From NCBI RefSeq assembly GCF_025995235.1, contig NZ_BAPT01000012.1, positions 1 to 56,705 on the forward strand: DNA of 56,705 bases. The letters are read 5' to 3'. Both the position numbers and the translations under genes were made by a program. Origin of the DNA: Ameyamaea chiangmaiensis (GTDB lineage: Bacteria > Pseudomonadota > Alphaproteobacteria > Acetobacterales > Acetobacteraceae). The notes under the pieces were generated by a model, which was given only the letters and a program-made list of their open reading frames with translations, was not told where the DNA came from and searched no databases. Positions 24,748-33,445 of the stretch are shown here, piece after piece (position 1 is the first letter of the stretch; every line of letters starts with the position of its first letter).

Positions 24748-25773
24748 TTAGATTTCGGAAATTAACTCCAAGCACGTATCAGGATTCTGAATAGAGGACG
24801 TGGCCACTGGATCGTGCGTTTGGAAGCGGGATCGGTAATTGGCTGGAGAAAATCCGGTTGAGGTGCGGAAATGCTGACGAAAATTCGTCGTCGTGCCAAA
24901 GCCAGCGTTCTGTGCAACAGCATCAACAGAAAGGGTCGTCTCCTCCAGCAAGTCGCGCGCGTAGGCAATGCGTTGCCGCTTGATCCACTCACCAGGTGCC
25001 AGCCCTGTCGCTTCGTAAATATGTCGATGGACGGTTCGGACGCTGACATGAGCTATCTCGGCCATGCGCTCAAGAGACCACTTTTCGCCGATCCTTTTCT
25101 GCACCGTTTCAAGGAGTTCCGAAAGCCGCGCGCCCGATGGAGCAGGAAGAGATCGTTCGATGAACTGCGACTGGCCGCCGTCTCTATGTGCTGCGATGAC
25201 CAGTCTGCGCGCTACGCTGTTTGCAGCCTTCGCTCCAAAATCCTTCCGGACAATATGCAGACACAGGTCGAGACCTGCAGCACTTCCTGCAGATGTCAGA
25301 ATGTCTCCTTCATCCACATAAAGCGCATCTCCTTCAACCACGATGTCAGGATATCGGGACGCTAATATTGAAGCATGACGCCAATGCGTTGTTGCTCGTT
25401 TGCCTGCGAGCAGACCGGCTTGCGCCAGAACGAATGCTGCACCGCAAATCGAGACGATTCTGATTCCTGTCGCATGTGCCCGGCGGAGCGCGTTGAGCAA
25501 TAAAGGAGGTGCCACAGCATCTGGCCCGCGCCAGCCCGGAATGATGATCGTGTCAGCGCCATCGAGAAGCTCTAGTCCGCCGGCTGCTTCCAGTCGCAGA
25601 CCGCCTGCGGCCCGAATCGGTTCCGGTTCAGCAGCGGCCGTAAGGCAGCGATACCAGTCTGGCCCCATTTCTGGGCGTGAAAGGCCGAATACCTCGAAGG
25701 CGCAACCGAATTCAAAGGTGCAAAGCTGGTCATACGCCATGATGACGACGAGGGGACTGGCGCTATTTGGCAT
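24748..25773 (-). CDS. GlxA-family transcriptional regulator (DJ-1/PfpI plus AraC HTH)
   Basis: Start ATG 25773 gives 341 residues (a GTG at 25803 is possible). The N-terminal class I glutamine-amidotransferase-like domain (about 8-185) has GADTIIIPGWRG and the nucleophile-elbow segment IVSICGAAFVLAQAGLL. The C-terminal domain (about 220-320) is an AraC-type double helix-turn-helix: WSLERMAEIAHVSVRTVHRHIYEATGLAPGEWIKRQRIAYARDLLEET...AGFGTTTNFRQHFR. It resembles FtrA. It is divergent from the two GST genes at 25892 and 26523 and probably regulates them. Confidence 0.92.
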   Translation of the reverse strand: MPNSASPLVVIMAYDQLCTFEFGCAFEVFGLSRPEMGPDWYRCLTAAAEPEPIRAAGGLRLEAAGGLELLDGADTIIIPGWRGPDAVAPPLLLNALRRAHATGIRIVSICGAAFVLAQAGLLAGKRATTHWRHASILASRYPDIVVEGDALYVDEGDILTSAGSAAGLDLCLHIVRKDFGAKAANSVARRLVIAAHRDGGQSQFIERSLPAPSGARLSELLETVQKRIGEKWSLERMAEIAHVSVRTVHRHIYEATGLAPGEWIKRQRIAYARDLLEETTLSVDAVAQNAGFGTTTNFRQHFRTSTGFSPANYRSRFQTHDPVATSSIQNPDTCLELISEI

Positions 25774-25891
25774 GATCCTTACGGTAAAGGCTAATCCGGC
25801 CACTTACAATACCGCTGTCTGCTCGTTAGCGTCGTCGTGAACGGGATCACCGATCCTGCAGGTAAATCATCTCGCACCTAGGATTGATCCC

Positions 25892-26506
25892 ATGAAGCTG
25901 ATCGGAATGCTCGACTCTCCCTATGTGCGCCGTGTCGCTATATCCTTTCACCTTCAGGGCATAAGCTTCGACCACCAGCCATTATCCGTATTCTCGGCGT
26001 ATGACTCCTTCGCGACGATCAATCCGGTCGTGAAGGCACCCACACTGGTCACGGACGATGGGACTGTGCTGATGGACTCCGGGCTGATCCTTGAACTGGG
26101 CGAGCGACTGGCGCCCCCGCACCTCAAACTGATGCCCTGCGATATGGAAGCGTATCTCCGGTCACAGCGGATTATCAGCTTTGCACTCGCAGCCTGCGAG
26201 AAGACAGTACAGATCGTCTACGAGCGCAATCTTCGTCCTCCCGAAAAACAGTACCAGCCCTGGGTTGATCGCGTTCATGCCCAGTTGATCGCTGCGTATC
26301 GGCTCCTTGAAGCGGAAGTCAGTCAGACCAGCGCATGGTTGTTTGACGAGCGACCGCTTCAGGCGGACGTCAGTAGTGCGGTCGCTTTCCGTTTTTCTCT
26401 CCACATGCTGCCGGAGATCATCGAGGCCAAAGCCTATCCAGCCCTTGATGCTCTTTCCGCGCGCGCGGAAGCGACAGAGGGCTTTTCCGCGTTTTCTTTC
26501 GCATGA
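25892..26506 (+). CDS. Glutathione S-transferase family protein
   Basis: This 204-residue GST starts MKLIGMLDSPYVRRVAISFHLQGISFDHQPLSVF, with the SPYVRR motif in which Ser usually activates glutathione. NPVVKAPTLVTDDGTVLMDSGLILE supplies the glutathione-binding loop. The C-terminal half is helical. It is divergent from the GlxA-type regulator and 16 bp upstream of another GST on the same strand. Confidence 0.9.
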   Translation: MKLIGMLDSPYVRRVAISFHLQGISFDHQPLSVFSAYDSFATINPVVKAPTLVTDDGTVLMDSGLILELGERLAPPHLKLMPCDMEAYLRSQRIISFALAACEKTVQIVYERNLRPPEKQYQPWVDRVHAQLIAAYRLLEAEVSQTSAWLFDERPLQADVSSAVAFRFSLHMLPEIIEAKAYPALDALSARAEATEGFSAFSFA

Positions 26507-26522
26507 CACATTGAGCGGATAT

Positions 26523-27209
26523 ATGAGCGATTTAATCGACCTCTATTACTGGCCGACACCCAATGGCTGGAAAATCACCATCATGCTGGAGGAAGTCGGT
26601 GTCCCCTATAGGTTGAATTTAGTCAATCTCGTCAAGGACGGGCAATTCGAGCCTGCATTTCTGAAGCTTTCCCCAAACAACCGCATTCCGGCGCTGGTTG
26701 ACCCACAGGGGCCGGACGGAGAACCGATTTCGGTTTTTGAGTCGGGAGCTATTCTCCAATATCTCGGCCGCAAGTTCCGGCGTTTCTATCCGCGTGAAGA
26801 ACGGAAGCGTGTTGAGGTCGAGCAGTGGCTGTTCTGGCAGGTGGGGGGGCTTGGGCCAATGGCAGGGCAGGCTCACCATTTCCGGCAGCATGCTCCAATT
26901 CCGATCGATTATGCTATCGAACGATATACGCGGGAAGTCGAGCGCCTGTATGGTGTGCTTGAACGTCGCCTGAGGGATCGAGAGTATCTCGCGGGGGATT
27001 ACTCAGTGGCCGATATCGCTTGTATCGGCTGGATCGTGCCGCATGAGAAGCAGGGTCAGCATCTTGGAAGTTTTCCCCGCCTGAAAATGTGGTTCGATAC
27101 CGTGATGGCAAGGCCCGCTGTGATACGCGGTATGGCATTCGGACGCGAGCAACGGGAAAAGACCGACTTTGCGGCAATTGCCAGCGTCCGGGATCATCAT
27201 TCTCCCTGA
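26523..27209 (+). CDS. Glutathione S-transferase (nu class, YfcG-like)
   Basis: ATG 26523 gives 228 residues. Motifs are LYYWPTPNGWKITIMLEEVGVPY, LSPNNRIPALVDPQGPDGEPISVFESGAILQYLGRKF, EQWLFWQVGGLGPMAGQAHHFRQHAP and YSVADIACIGWIVPHEKQG, typical of YfcG-type GSTs with disulfide-reductase activity. It follows the GST at 25892 by 16 bp and is probably cotranscribed with it. Confidence 0.92.
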   Translation: MSDLIDLYYWPTPNGWKITIMLEEVGVPYRLNLVNLVKDGQFEPAFLKLSPNNRIPALVDPQGPDGEPISVFESGAILQYLGRKFRRFYPREERKRVEVEQWLFWQVGGLGPMAGQAHHFRQHAPIPIDYAIERYTREVERLYGVLERRLRDREYLAGDYSVADIACIGWIVPHEKQGQHLGSFPRLKMWFDTVMARPAVIRGMAFGREQREKTDFAAIASVRDHHSP

Positions 27210-27401
27210 GAAAAAAACCTTTTGCTCACCAGCCCCAACCCGATACGGATACGGTATAAGAAGACAAGCTGCAAACGCCTATTTCTCGGACATCGGAGCG
27301 CCGCCTCAAGTTTCCTCAAAGCGGACATAGCTCGTGGCTTACGGCTGAACGACGGGAGCTTCCCGCAGAATTTGAGCCGCCAAGGGTGCAGGCACCCACG
27401 T

Positions 27402-28568
27402 TCAGCCTGTTTTCGCCGCGTTTGCGCTCGCTCGTTCCCGTAGGATTCGTAGCAAAAACTGAGGCGGCATGGTGCGGACGTGAAATTCCTCTGGCGGGAT
27501 TAACCCGGCGTTCAATGCGGCGGTCATCCGGTGAACGTGGAGGGCCCAGTCAGGATCTCGCAACGGCAGCGTGCCCACGTTCACGAGAGGCGGCGGGGAC
27601 ATTCGATTCCGAAACAGAGGCATCTTAAGGGCCCGGCTTGGCCGCTGCGCCTGCACACTGATGACCTTCGCCCGCCTGGTTCCTTCGAGCTGGACCTCAT
27701 CCTCGCAGACCGACACCTGCTCGTTCCGACGAAGCTCTGCAAGTCGATCGCGATCCGGCGTCCAGCGCGGCGGATCGTCACTGGGCCTGAAGTAGATGTT
27801 GTCCAGGGCGTTGGCCCATTGGAACTCGTTCAGGGCCGTCACGATGCTCGCCGAGGGCAGCTTAACGACGTTACTGGCCGGACTGCCCAGCGAATAGGTT
27901 TTTTCGTCGTAGAAGACGACTGCGTAATCGGGTGAGATGGGCATGACAAACTGCAGGCCGAGGTTAGCCAAACCAAGCACCGAGATTTCTGCACCGCTGT
28001 AGAGCCCGTTGTGTTTGACGGCTGGGTGGTCGCCCAAAACAAAGGGCGTCGAGCTCACATTGTGGAGCAGCTTGATCTTCAGATCGAGAATCACAGGAGT
28101 TTCCAGGGCCGCAGGCCGGAGCGCCTCTGCGGCGGGCTCGGTGAGTTCAATAGTTAGGTCGTCGAGCGCGGCGAGAAGTTCGGGATCGGTCAGCGTGTTC
28201 CGTAGCATCAATTTGCCGACCTTGTTGGCCATCTCATTAGCCGCGACGGCGGCCTGTGCCGTCCGCGCCGACTGGATGAGCAGGAAGGTCGCTAGCACGC
28301 GGTGATCGGCGCTGTATCGCTTCGGGGGCCGGCCGGTCGCGATCATTCGCCGCAGGACAGAGCTGGCACCGCCTTCGATCTGCCCCAGAGCATGCTCGCT
28401 CTTTCCGTCGCGGCCGTAGAACCAATCCCGGCAGGCTTGATGCTTGAGGCTCGCTCCTGTGACGATTCTGCCGGAGCGTAAGTTGTAAAGGCCAACCGAT
28501 GAGCCATCGACGGAGAAAAATCGCAGCAGGAACTGTGGCACGAAGTGATGGCTCTTATTCAGCGGCAT
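27402..28568 (-). CDS. DUF4238-family protein
   Basis: The start at ATG 28568 (MPLNKSHHFVPQFLLRFFS) gives 388 residues; an ATG at 28595 is also in frame. The N-terminal SHHFVPQFLLRFFS followed by YNLRSGRIVTGASLKHQACRDWFYG and the later FVLGDHPAVKHN...MPISPDYAVVFYD are hallmarks of DUF4238 proteins. These are found in accessory regions and I know of no tested function. It stands alone on the minus strand beside a toxin-antitoxin pair, marking the start of the accessory segment. Confidence 0.8.
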   Translation of the reverse strand: MPLNKSHHFVPQFLLRFFSVDGSSVGLYNLRSGRIVTGASLKHQACRDWFYGRDGKSEHALGQIEGGASSVLRRMIATGRPPKRYSADHRVLATFLLIQSARTAQAAVAANEMANKVGKLMLRNTLTDPELLAALDDLTIELTEPAAEALRPAALETPVILDLKIKLLHNVSSTPFVLGDHPAVKHNGLYSGAEISVLGLANLGLQFVMPISPDYAVVFYDEKTYSLGSPASNVVKLPSASIVTALNEFQWANALDNIYFRPSDDPPRWTPDRDRLAELRRNEQVSVCEDEVQLEGTRRAKVISVQAQRPSRALKMPLFRNRMSPPPLVNVGTLPLRDPDWALHVHRMTAALNAGLIPPEEFHVRTMPPQFLLRILRERASANAAKTG

Positions 28569-28828
28569 CAGGTTTGAATCCCTTTCGAAGCCCATAGCGC
28601 CAAGCCTGGCCGTTTATACAGGTTAACCGCCGCCATTTCCAAAGAGCGGACGTTCACGCGAAACGTAACTAATGTCGTGGTCTGGTCGATAGTCGTCATG
28701 AACGTGGAAGCTGCAAATGACTGCTTTCAATCATCCCTTCCCAATAGCCGACATTCTGCTGCCCCCCATAGAAGTCGTCACTCCTCGGTGCTGGGAGCTC
28801 CGTTCGGCAGTTTTACTCTCCGGTTAGC

Positions 28829-29347
28829 TTATGACCACGACGCTGCCGTTACAGGCAGTCGCCTCTCATCATCAATGACGGTTACGCGGGAGGACAGGCT
28901 GTCCGACCATGCCCAGAAGACGAGGTTTCTGTCATTTTCTGTCGCTCCAGGGGCAAAGCTCGGGACGATGACGCCAGCAGTTCCATTCGCCATGAGTGCC
29001 TTAGCTAGTTCCCATGACGGCGGTGTCTTGCCCTGGTCAGCGAGGTTTTCCCAAGGACAGGCCAAGATGGCAGGTGAGAAGTCCAGGTTGTTAAAATTGG
29101 AGAGATCGGTCAGATCGAGGACTGGTTCGCTATCGACGTCATAAGCGCAGATGGTCAAAGGTTGCGGTTTGAATGGGAAACCCTGCTGGGCTTCGAGCCA
29201 TGCAGTCTCCATCCGAAGTGACGTGTAAAGGGCAGGTGTGCCAATCGGGTTGAAGCGTCCTCCGTGAAGAGCCGCACCGTCGCCTGATAACGGGGTGAAA
29301 GACCAGCGGGGATTGTGAGCCCTGAATACCCGTCCGGTAAACCTCAC
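28829..29347 (-). CDS. RES-domain toxin
   Basis: This 172-residue protein begins RVFRAHNPRWSFTPLSGDGAALHGGRFNPIGTPALYTSLRMETAWLEAQ, the RES-domain start with the conserved Arg, Tyr and Glu. VPSFA supplies the Ser and NLVFWAWSD is the typical end. RES toxins (MbcT/ParT type) degrade or use NAD+ and related metabolites. The gene overlaps the upstream antitoxin by ATGA (29344-29347), as in known pairs. Confidence 0.9.
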   Translation of the reverse strand: MRFTGRVFRAHNPRWSFTPLSGDGAALHGGRFNPIGTPALYTSLRMETAWLEAQQGFPFKPQPLTICAYDVDSEPVLDLTDLSNFNNLDFSPAILACPWENLADQGKTPPSWELAKALMANGTAGVIVPSFAPGATENDRNLVFWAWSDSLSSRVTVIDDERRLPVTAASWS

Positions 29348-29709
29348 GCGTAACCGCCGGTTGCAATCCGATCCAGATAGCGCCGGACGGCATCGGCGCG
29401 TCCTTCCCGAACAAGCGCTTCGGCAGTCTGATCACCGAAGGAGGGTAGGGGTTGTGACCGGTACCATGCGAAAGCCTGTTGGGCCGAGCCCGCCCATGGC
29501 CGGACGCGATTGAGGATCTCGACCATGTCGCGCAGTCTCGCTTGGGTGGCGGGGCGGCCGAGGCGTGCGCTTTTGGAGACGGCGTCACGTGACAGGCCCA
29601 GTGTTATGGCCAGTTCACCCCTTGTGATGTGTAGGATATTGCTCAGCCGTTCCGCGGCGACCAGTCCTGATTGATCGAAGGCGTCGGAGAGGAATGTGGT
29701 CTCAGACAT
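29344..29709 (-). CDS. Xre/MbcA/ParS-family antitoxin
   Basis: ATG 29709, with GAGG 9 nt upstream, gives 121 residues. The N-terminal helix-turn-helix (LHITRGELAITLGLSRDAVSKSARLG) is followed by the MbcA/ParS/Xre C-terminal toxin-binding part (ILNRVRPWAGSAQQAFAWYRSQPLPSFGDQTAEALVREGRADAVRRYLDRIATGGYA). It neutralises the RES toxin and should repress the operon through the inverted repeat at 29722-29753. Confidence 0.9.
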   Translation of the reverse strand: MSETTFLSDAFDQSGLVAAERLSNILHITRGELAITLGLSRDAVSKSARLGRPATQARLRDMVEILNRVRPWAGSAQQAFAWYRSQPLPSFGDQTAEALVREGRADAVRRYLDRIATGGYA

Positions 29710-29721
29710 GATCGGGTGCCT

Positions 29722-29753
29722 CATATATTGACCATGATATGGGATCATATATG
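29722..29753. promoter_or_regulatory. Operator of the RES/Xre operon
   Basis: CATATATTGACC and GGATCATATATG form an imperfect inverted repeat (9 of 12 pairs) with an 8-bp spacer, immediately upstream of the antitoxin start. It is the expected place for autoregulation by the HTH antitoxin. Confidence 0.6.
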
Positions 29754-29818
29754 AGGCGGATTGCCTATGGCAAGGATTTCAATTGGATATGCCCATGCGC
29801 TTTGGCATGGTGACTTTG

Positions 29819-31534
29819 TCATGCGGCGAGACAGGGTATCTCTCGATCCACCAATCGCAAGTATCGTTGGTTGTCTTCCCCCGCAACCACCGATACCGAC
29901 ACTCCCGAAGCCTTGGCTCCGGGAGTGTTCGCGTTTTTGGCTCCCTGACCGCGCGAGGCGGCGAAATCCAATAGCGTGCCCAGTTCGCCATGCAGCATGG
30001 CGTGCATTTCGCCTCGCCCCTTGCCGGGATGAAGCACGATCTTCTCGATCAGCGCGCGGATGGCCTCGGACGCTTCCTGCCGCTCCTCGGGGTGGTTCAG
30101 GGTTTCCGCCAGCCGCTCGACCTTGTGCTTGAAGATCGCCGCGACGTTGGGATGAATGTCCGGTACGTCCTGCGGCTGGGCGGCGAGCAGGGAGACCAGT
30201 TCATCCTCGCGGGCTTCCATCTCGCGCATCCGTTCGACCATGCCGCGCGTATAGCCGCCATCCTCGATCACCTGGAGCATCTGTTTCAGCCCCTTGCGCA
30301 GCCTGGTCAGTTCCTTCTGCCATCCCGCCGTGCTGGCGCGGCGTTCGTGGTTGGCGCGGTTGGTTTCCTCGACATAGGCGCGCATCGCCTCCGCCGCCGC
30401 TTCCGGGGTCATCAGCCGGTCCTTGAGGCCACACAGCACCCGGTCTTCCAGTTCCGGGCGACAGATCGTGGTCCTGTTGGTGCAGGACCGGTTGTCCATG
30501 TGGGTGGAACAAGCGAAGCGGTCGCCGCCCCGGATCGAGCAGTGACCGCCGCACACGCCACAGAACACCAACCCCGACAGGAGCGACCTCGGGCGGCGCT
30601 GCCCGTTCAGCTTGTTGAGGGAGGCGCGGATACCCGCGCTGATGTTCACGCTCTTCTCCGCGATCAGCGCCTGTCGAGCACGGACGGCCTGCCAGAGATC
30701 GTCATCCATGATCCGCAGTTCGGGAACGTCGGTGATGATCCACTCTGATTGCGGGTTCAGCCGCGAGACGCGCTTGCCGGTCTGCGGGTCTTTCAGATAG
30801 CGAAGCCGGTTCCAGACGAGGCGTCCGATATAAAGCTCATTGTTCAGAATACCGGTTCCACGCAGGGCGTTGCCGCGCAGCGTGGTGTTGTTCCACTTGC
30901 CGCCCGTGGGGCCGGGGATACCTTCGTCGTTCAGACGGCTGGCGATGGAAAGCGCACTGCGCCCGGACGCGAATTCCCGGAAGATGCGGCGGACGATTTC
31001 CGCCTGTGCGTCGTCGATCTCGCGGTCGCCCCGGATCAGTTCGCCCCGTCCGTCCATCTGATGCACGACGCGATAGCCGTAGCACAGTCCGCCGCCGGAC
31101 TTGCCGGCCTCGACCCGGCCACGCAAGCCGCGATGGGTCTTCATGGCGAGGTCCTTGAGGAACAGGGCATTCATCGTGCCTTTGAGGCCGACATGAAGCT
31201 CACTGATTTCCCCTTCTGCCAGCGTGACGATCTGCACCCCAGCAAATTGCAGGCGTTTGAACAGGGTGGCGACATCGGCCTGGTCGCGGGACACGCGATC
31301 CAGCGCCTCGGCCAGCACGATATCGAACTGCCCGGCCTGGGCGTCACGCAGCAGGGTCTGGATGCCGGGGCGCAGGATCATGCTGGCCCCGGAGATGGCC
31401 GCGTCGCGGTAATACTCCACCACCTGCCAGCCCTCGCGCGTGGCGCGTTCTTCACAGAGACGGAACTGGTCCTCGATCGAAGCCGCCCGCTGGCTGTCCG
31501 AAGAATAGCGGGCGTAGAGCGCGACACTGGTCAT
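29819..31534 (-). CDS. Large serine recombinase (resolvase/recombinase/zinc ribbon)
   Basis: This 571-residue protein starts after AGGAGG. The catalytic resolvase domain (about 1-150) has ALYARYSSDSQR with the nucleophile Ser11; the recombinase domain (about 170-290) has RRIFREFASGRSALSIASRLNDEGIPGP and LRGTGILNNELYIGRLVWNR; a zinc ribbon (CGVCGGHCSI...CSTHMDNRSC) and a long coiled coil follow. It integrates or excises mobile DNA. It is strongly similar along its length to the recombinase at 47130. The last 40 codons overlap an inverted repeat (29861-29896) and a hairpin plus T-run read on the other strand (29899-29938), and contain the tRNA-3'-end-like CCCCCGCAACCA (29878-29889). Confidence 0.93.
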   Translation of the reverse strand: MTSVALYARYSSDSQRAASIEDQFRLCEERATREGWQVVEYYRDAAISGASMILRPGIQTLLRDAQAGQFDIVLAEALDRVSRDQADVATLFKRLQFAGVQIVTLAEGEISELHVGLKGTMNALFLKDLAMKTHRGLRGRVEAGKSGGGLCYGYRVVHQMDGRGELIRGDREIDDAQAEIVRRIFREFASGRSALSIASRLNDEGIPGPTGGKWNNTTLRGNALRGTGILNNELYIGRLVWNRLRYLKDPQTGKRVSRLNPQSEWIITDVPELRIMDDDLWQAVRARQALIAEKSVNISAGIRASLNKLNGQRRPRSLLSGLVFCGVCGGHCSIRGGDRFACSTHMDNRSCTNRTTICRPELEDRVLCGLKDRLMTPEAAAEAMRAYVEETNRANHERRASTAGWQKELTRLRKGLKQMLQVIEDGGYTRGMVERMREMEAREDELVSLLAAQPQDVPDIHPNVAAIFKHKVERLAETLNHPEERQEASEAIRALIEKIVLHPGKGRGEMHAMLHGELGTLLDFAASRGQGAKNANTPGAKASGVSVSVVAGEDNQRYLRLVDREIPCLAA

Positions 31535-31656
31535 GACGGCCTCCTGACAGGAGAAGGGAAATAACGGGTGATTATTCCTGATGGTAAAGCGAAGAAGAAA
31601 TCATTTTGTAACGATCACGAGGGTGACAATCAGTCATATCAGCGTACGGCGGCGTT

Positions 31657-31962
31657 TCAGAAACCGACGAACAGAACATCCAGCGCACGCGTGATGGCGT
31701 CATGATGGTGATCGATGGAGCAGACGGGCTTACGGAGTTCGGAGAGCGGAACACTGGCCAGGGCCTGCGTCAGCAGGACATGTGGCGCGCCTTTTATATC
31801 AATAACCGGATTCAACTCGCTGATCGGCGGCGGAGCATCAGAAACCGGGATCAGCGGAATGACCATCCGGGTTGCCAGTTTGGACAGGAGTTCCGCCTGA
31901 ACATCGACCACATACCCCCCGCGACGCTTGCCCGGCATCGGATAGACATCGAGACGCGTCAT
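31657..31962 (-). CDS. ccdB: CcdB-family gyrase-targeting toxin
   Basis: This 101-residue protein has the CcdB pattern: RLDVYPMPGKRRGGYVVDVQAELLSKLATRMVIPLIP near the N-terminus, NPVIDIKGAPHVLLTQALASVP in the middle and the C-terminal ITRALDVLFVGF that contacts gyrase in the family. Its ATG overlaps the ccdA stop (TGATG), giving coupled antitoxin-toxin translation. It would stabilise the mobile segment. Confidence 0.92.
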   Translation of the reverse strand: MTRLDVYPMPGKRRGGYVVDVQAELLSKLATRMVIPLIPVSDAPPPISELNPVIDIKGAPHVLLTQALASVPLSELRKPVCSIDHHHDAITRALDVLFVGF

Positions 31963-32198
31963 CAGAACGCCCGATACTCGGCCAGCGGGAGACCGTGCGT
32001 TTCAACATGCTCGTTCCATGACTGGATCGCGTCGCCGTTCTCGGCAAGCCAGTTTTCGCGCCTGCGCGCGGCAAGCGCTGTAGCGAGACCTTGCTCGCAT
32101 GCCTGGGAAATATTGAGACCCAGGGCTCGTGCTTCGGTGAGCAGATGAACCGGCAATGTGACGTTCGTGGCACGGCGAGTATCGATTGAAGGCGGCAT
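31962..32198 (-). CDS. ccdA: CcdA-family antitoxin
   Basis: ATG 32198 (GGGAGC upstream) gives 78 residues. The N-terminal ribbon-helix-helix (RRATNVTLPVHLLTEARALGLNISQACEQGL) and C-terminal WLAENGDAIQSWNEHVETHGLPLAEYRAF match CcdA, including the family ending (H..EHGLPL...R.F) that wraps the toxin. Two perfect palindromes just upstream (32224-32248) are likely operator sites. Confidence 0.92.
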   Translation of the reverse strand: MPPSIDTRRATNVTLPVHLLTEARALGLNISQACEQGLATALAARRRENWLAENGDAIQSWNEHVETHGLPLAEYRAF

Positions 32199-32223
32199 CG
32201 GATGGCTCCCGTTGATGGGTACA

Positions 32224-32248
32224 TTATGCGCATAAGAAATGCGCATTT
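32224..32248. promoter_or_regulatory. Tandem palindromic operator of ccdAB
   Basis: TTATGCGCATAA (32224-32235) and AAATGCGCATTT (32237-32248) are both perfect 12-bp palindromes sharing ATGCGCAT, with one base between them. They lie 26 bp upstream of the ccdA ATG, the position expected for cooperative binding of a ribbon-helix-helix antitoxin. Confidence 0.65.
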
Positions 32249-32268
32249 CAAGTGGGCGATATATGCTC

Positions 32269-32619
32269 TTATTGTGTAATTCCGAGATCGGCGCGCATGG
32301 CCGTCTTCATGTCGTGGTCGGCTTGCCGACGTCCTTCACGGTCATCGTTCGTTTCGACAATGCGCCTGATCGCGTCCCGTACCTGATGCGGCGCGACTAA
32401 CTCACATCGCATCTGCCAGTAAGCGAATTGCTTCGATGTTTCATCGGTCCCTTCGACGGCGGCCCGATGATAAGCCTCCAGTAATCCGACATATGCCGTT
32501 TGTTTCTCCTGAAACGCGCGTTCTTTCTCTTTCGAGCGTTGGGTCAGCCATGACTGGATCAGGGCAGTGATAATTGAGCCGAGACCGAAGGCCGTCAGCA
32601 GGGGAATAAGCTGTGTCAT
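32269..32619 (-). CDS. Small membrane-anchored coiled-coil protein, unknown function
   Basis: This 116-residue protein has one N-terminal transmembrane helix (LIPLLTAFGLGSIITALIQSWL) followed by a charged helical cytoplasmic part (TQRSKEKERAFQEKQTAYVGLLEAYHRAA). I do not recognise a family. The ATG directly follows the stop of the upstream small gene (TAGATG), so the two form an operon. Such single-span helical proteins are common beside recombinases and phage genes. Confidence 0.7.
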   Translation of the reverse strand: MTQLIPLLTAFGLGSIITALIQSWLTQRSKEKERAFQEKQTAYVGLLEAYHRAAVEGTDETSKQFAYWQMRCELVAPHQVRDAIRRIVETNDDREGRRQADHDMKTAMRADLGITQ

Positions 32620-32877
32620 CTAATCCGTTTGATTGTTGGGTCCGTCCTGCACTGGGGCATCGGGAGGAAAATTGTCGTTAGCAATATTGTATAGTCGTCG
32701 TTCAAATTCCTCACGAGCAATCTGCCGCCCCAGCAGGCGCGCCAGAACGAGGATCAATGCGTCCGTTCGCGCCTTCATGGCCGGATCTGGAGGAGCGGAC
32801 TGGACAGTGTCCGTAGGTTTGTTATCGTTGGCCGGAAAATTCGGTCCGGCGTTCGATATGCGGTTTTCGTCCGTCAT
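32620..32877 (-). CDS. Small hypothetical protein
   Basis: ATG 32877, with GGAAAGGGCAGG upstream, gives 85 residues; the open frame continues to 33120 without a likely start. A disordered N-terminus (PANDNKPTDTVQSAPPDPAMKAR) is followed by a helix DALILVLARLLGRQIAREEFERRL and IANDNFPPDAP. The helical segment resembles that of the small protein before the second recombinase (DPRLLALVRLIARRAARDWF at 48904), so both may be recombinase-element accessory proteins. Confidence 0.65.
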   Translation of the reverse strand: MTDENRISNAGPNFPANDNKPTDTVQSAPPDPAMKARTDALILVLARLLGRQIAREEFERRLYNIANDNFPPDAPVQDGPNNQTD

Positions 32878-33445
32878 CGTCCTGCCCTTTCCGTCTGGAG
32901 AGGACAGTAGGATCACGCGCTGAAAATCGCCGCGCAACCGGAAAAATCGAGCCATTCCAATGGATTGTCGGCGTGTATCAGTTGCTGCGTACTGGGGCGT
33001 AGTCAGGCGTACATGTGGCGGTGTTTTGCTCACAAATTGAGGAATCACAAGTTGGTGAGTGGTTGAATGTGAGCAGGAATCTCCGAGTTGGTAGTGACGA
33101 TTTCCCGAGAGAATCAGCATAGGGCTGTCGCTGTTTTCCTATATGATTAAGCGTGCAATGGAGGCAGCGCCGGGCTGGTACAGGGTCGGCTGTGGGATTA
33201 GCTCGTAGATATCCCGTCGAATCCCGCTCCGGTAGTTGAGCAAGGTGAGAAACACAGCATGTGTGGACCTTTCACTCGATCAACGAAGACACCTATCGAT
33301 TGACGGAGTTCTCTATATGTTCCAATGAAGTTTTCCGCAGGCCGATAAACTTGGGCGAAAGAGGATTACACTCTGTCTTTAGACAAGTATATTTTGGTCG
33401 CCAGCGTTGAGGCATTTACGCGAGTGTCGCTGGAGGAGGTGAAAT
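32878..33445. other. Intergenic region upstream of the candidate defence pair
   Basis: 568 bp with lower GC than the flanking genes and no frame with a convincing start and family pattern. It probably holds divergent promoters for the small minus-strand genes and the plus-strand pair at 33446. A short ATG frame at 33260 (MCGPFTRSTK) ends after 14 codons. Confidence 0.4.

Noticed and set aside
33260..33304. Short ATG frame starting MCGPFTRS, like the start of SOS-associated peptidases (YedK/HMCES)
   Set aside because: It stops after 14 codons and no further part of the family is readable in any frame, so the match is probably chance.
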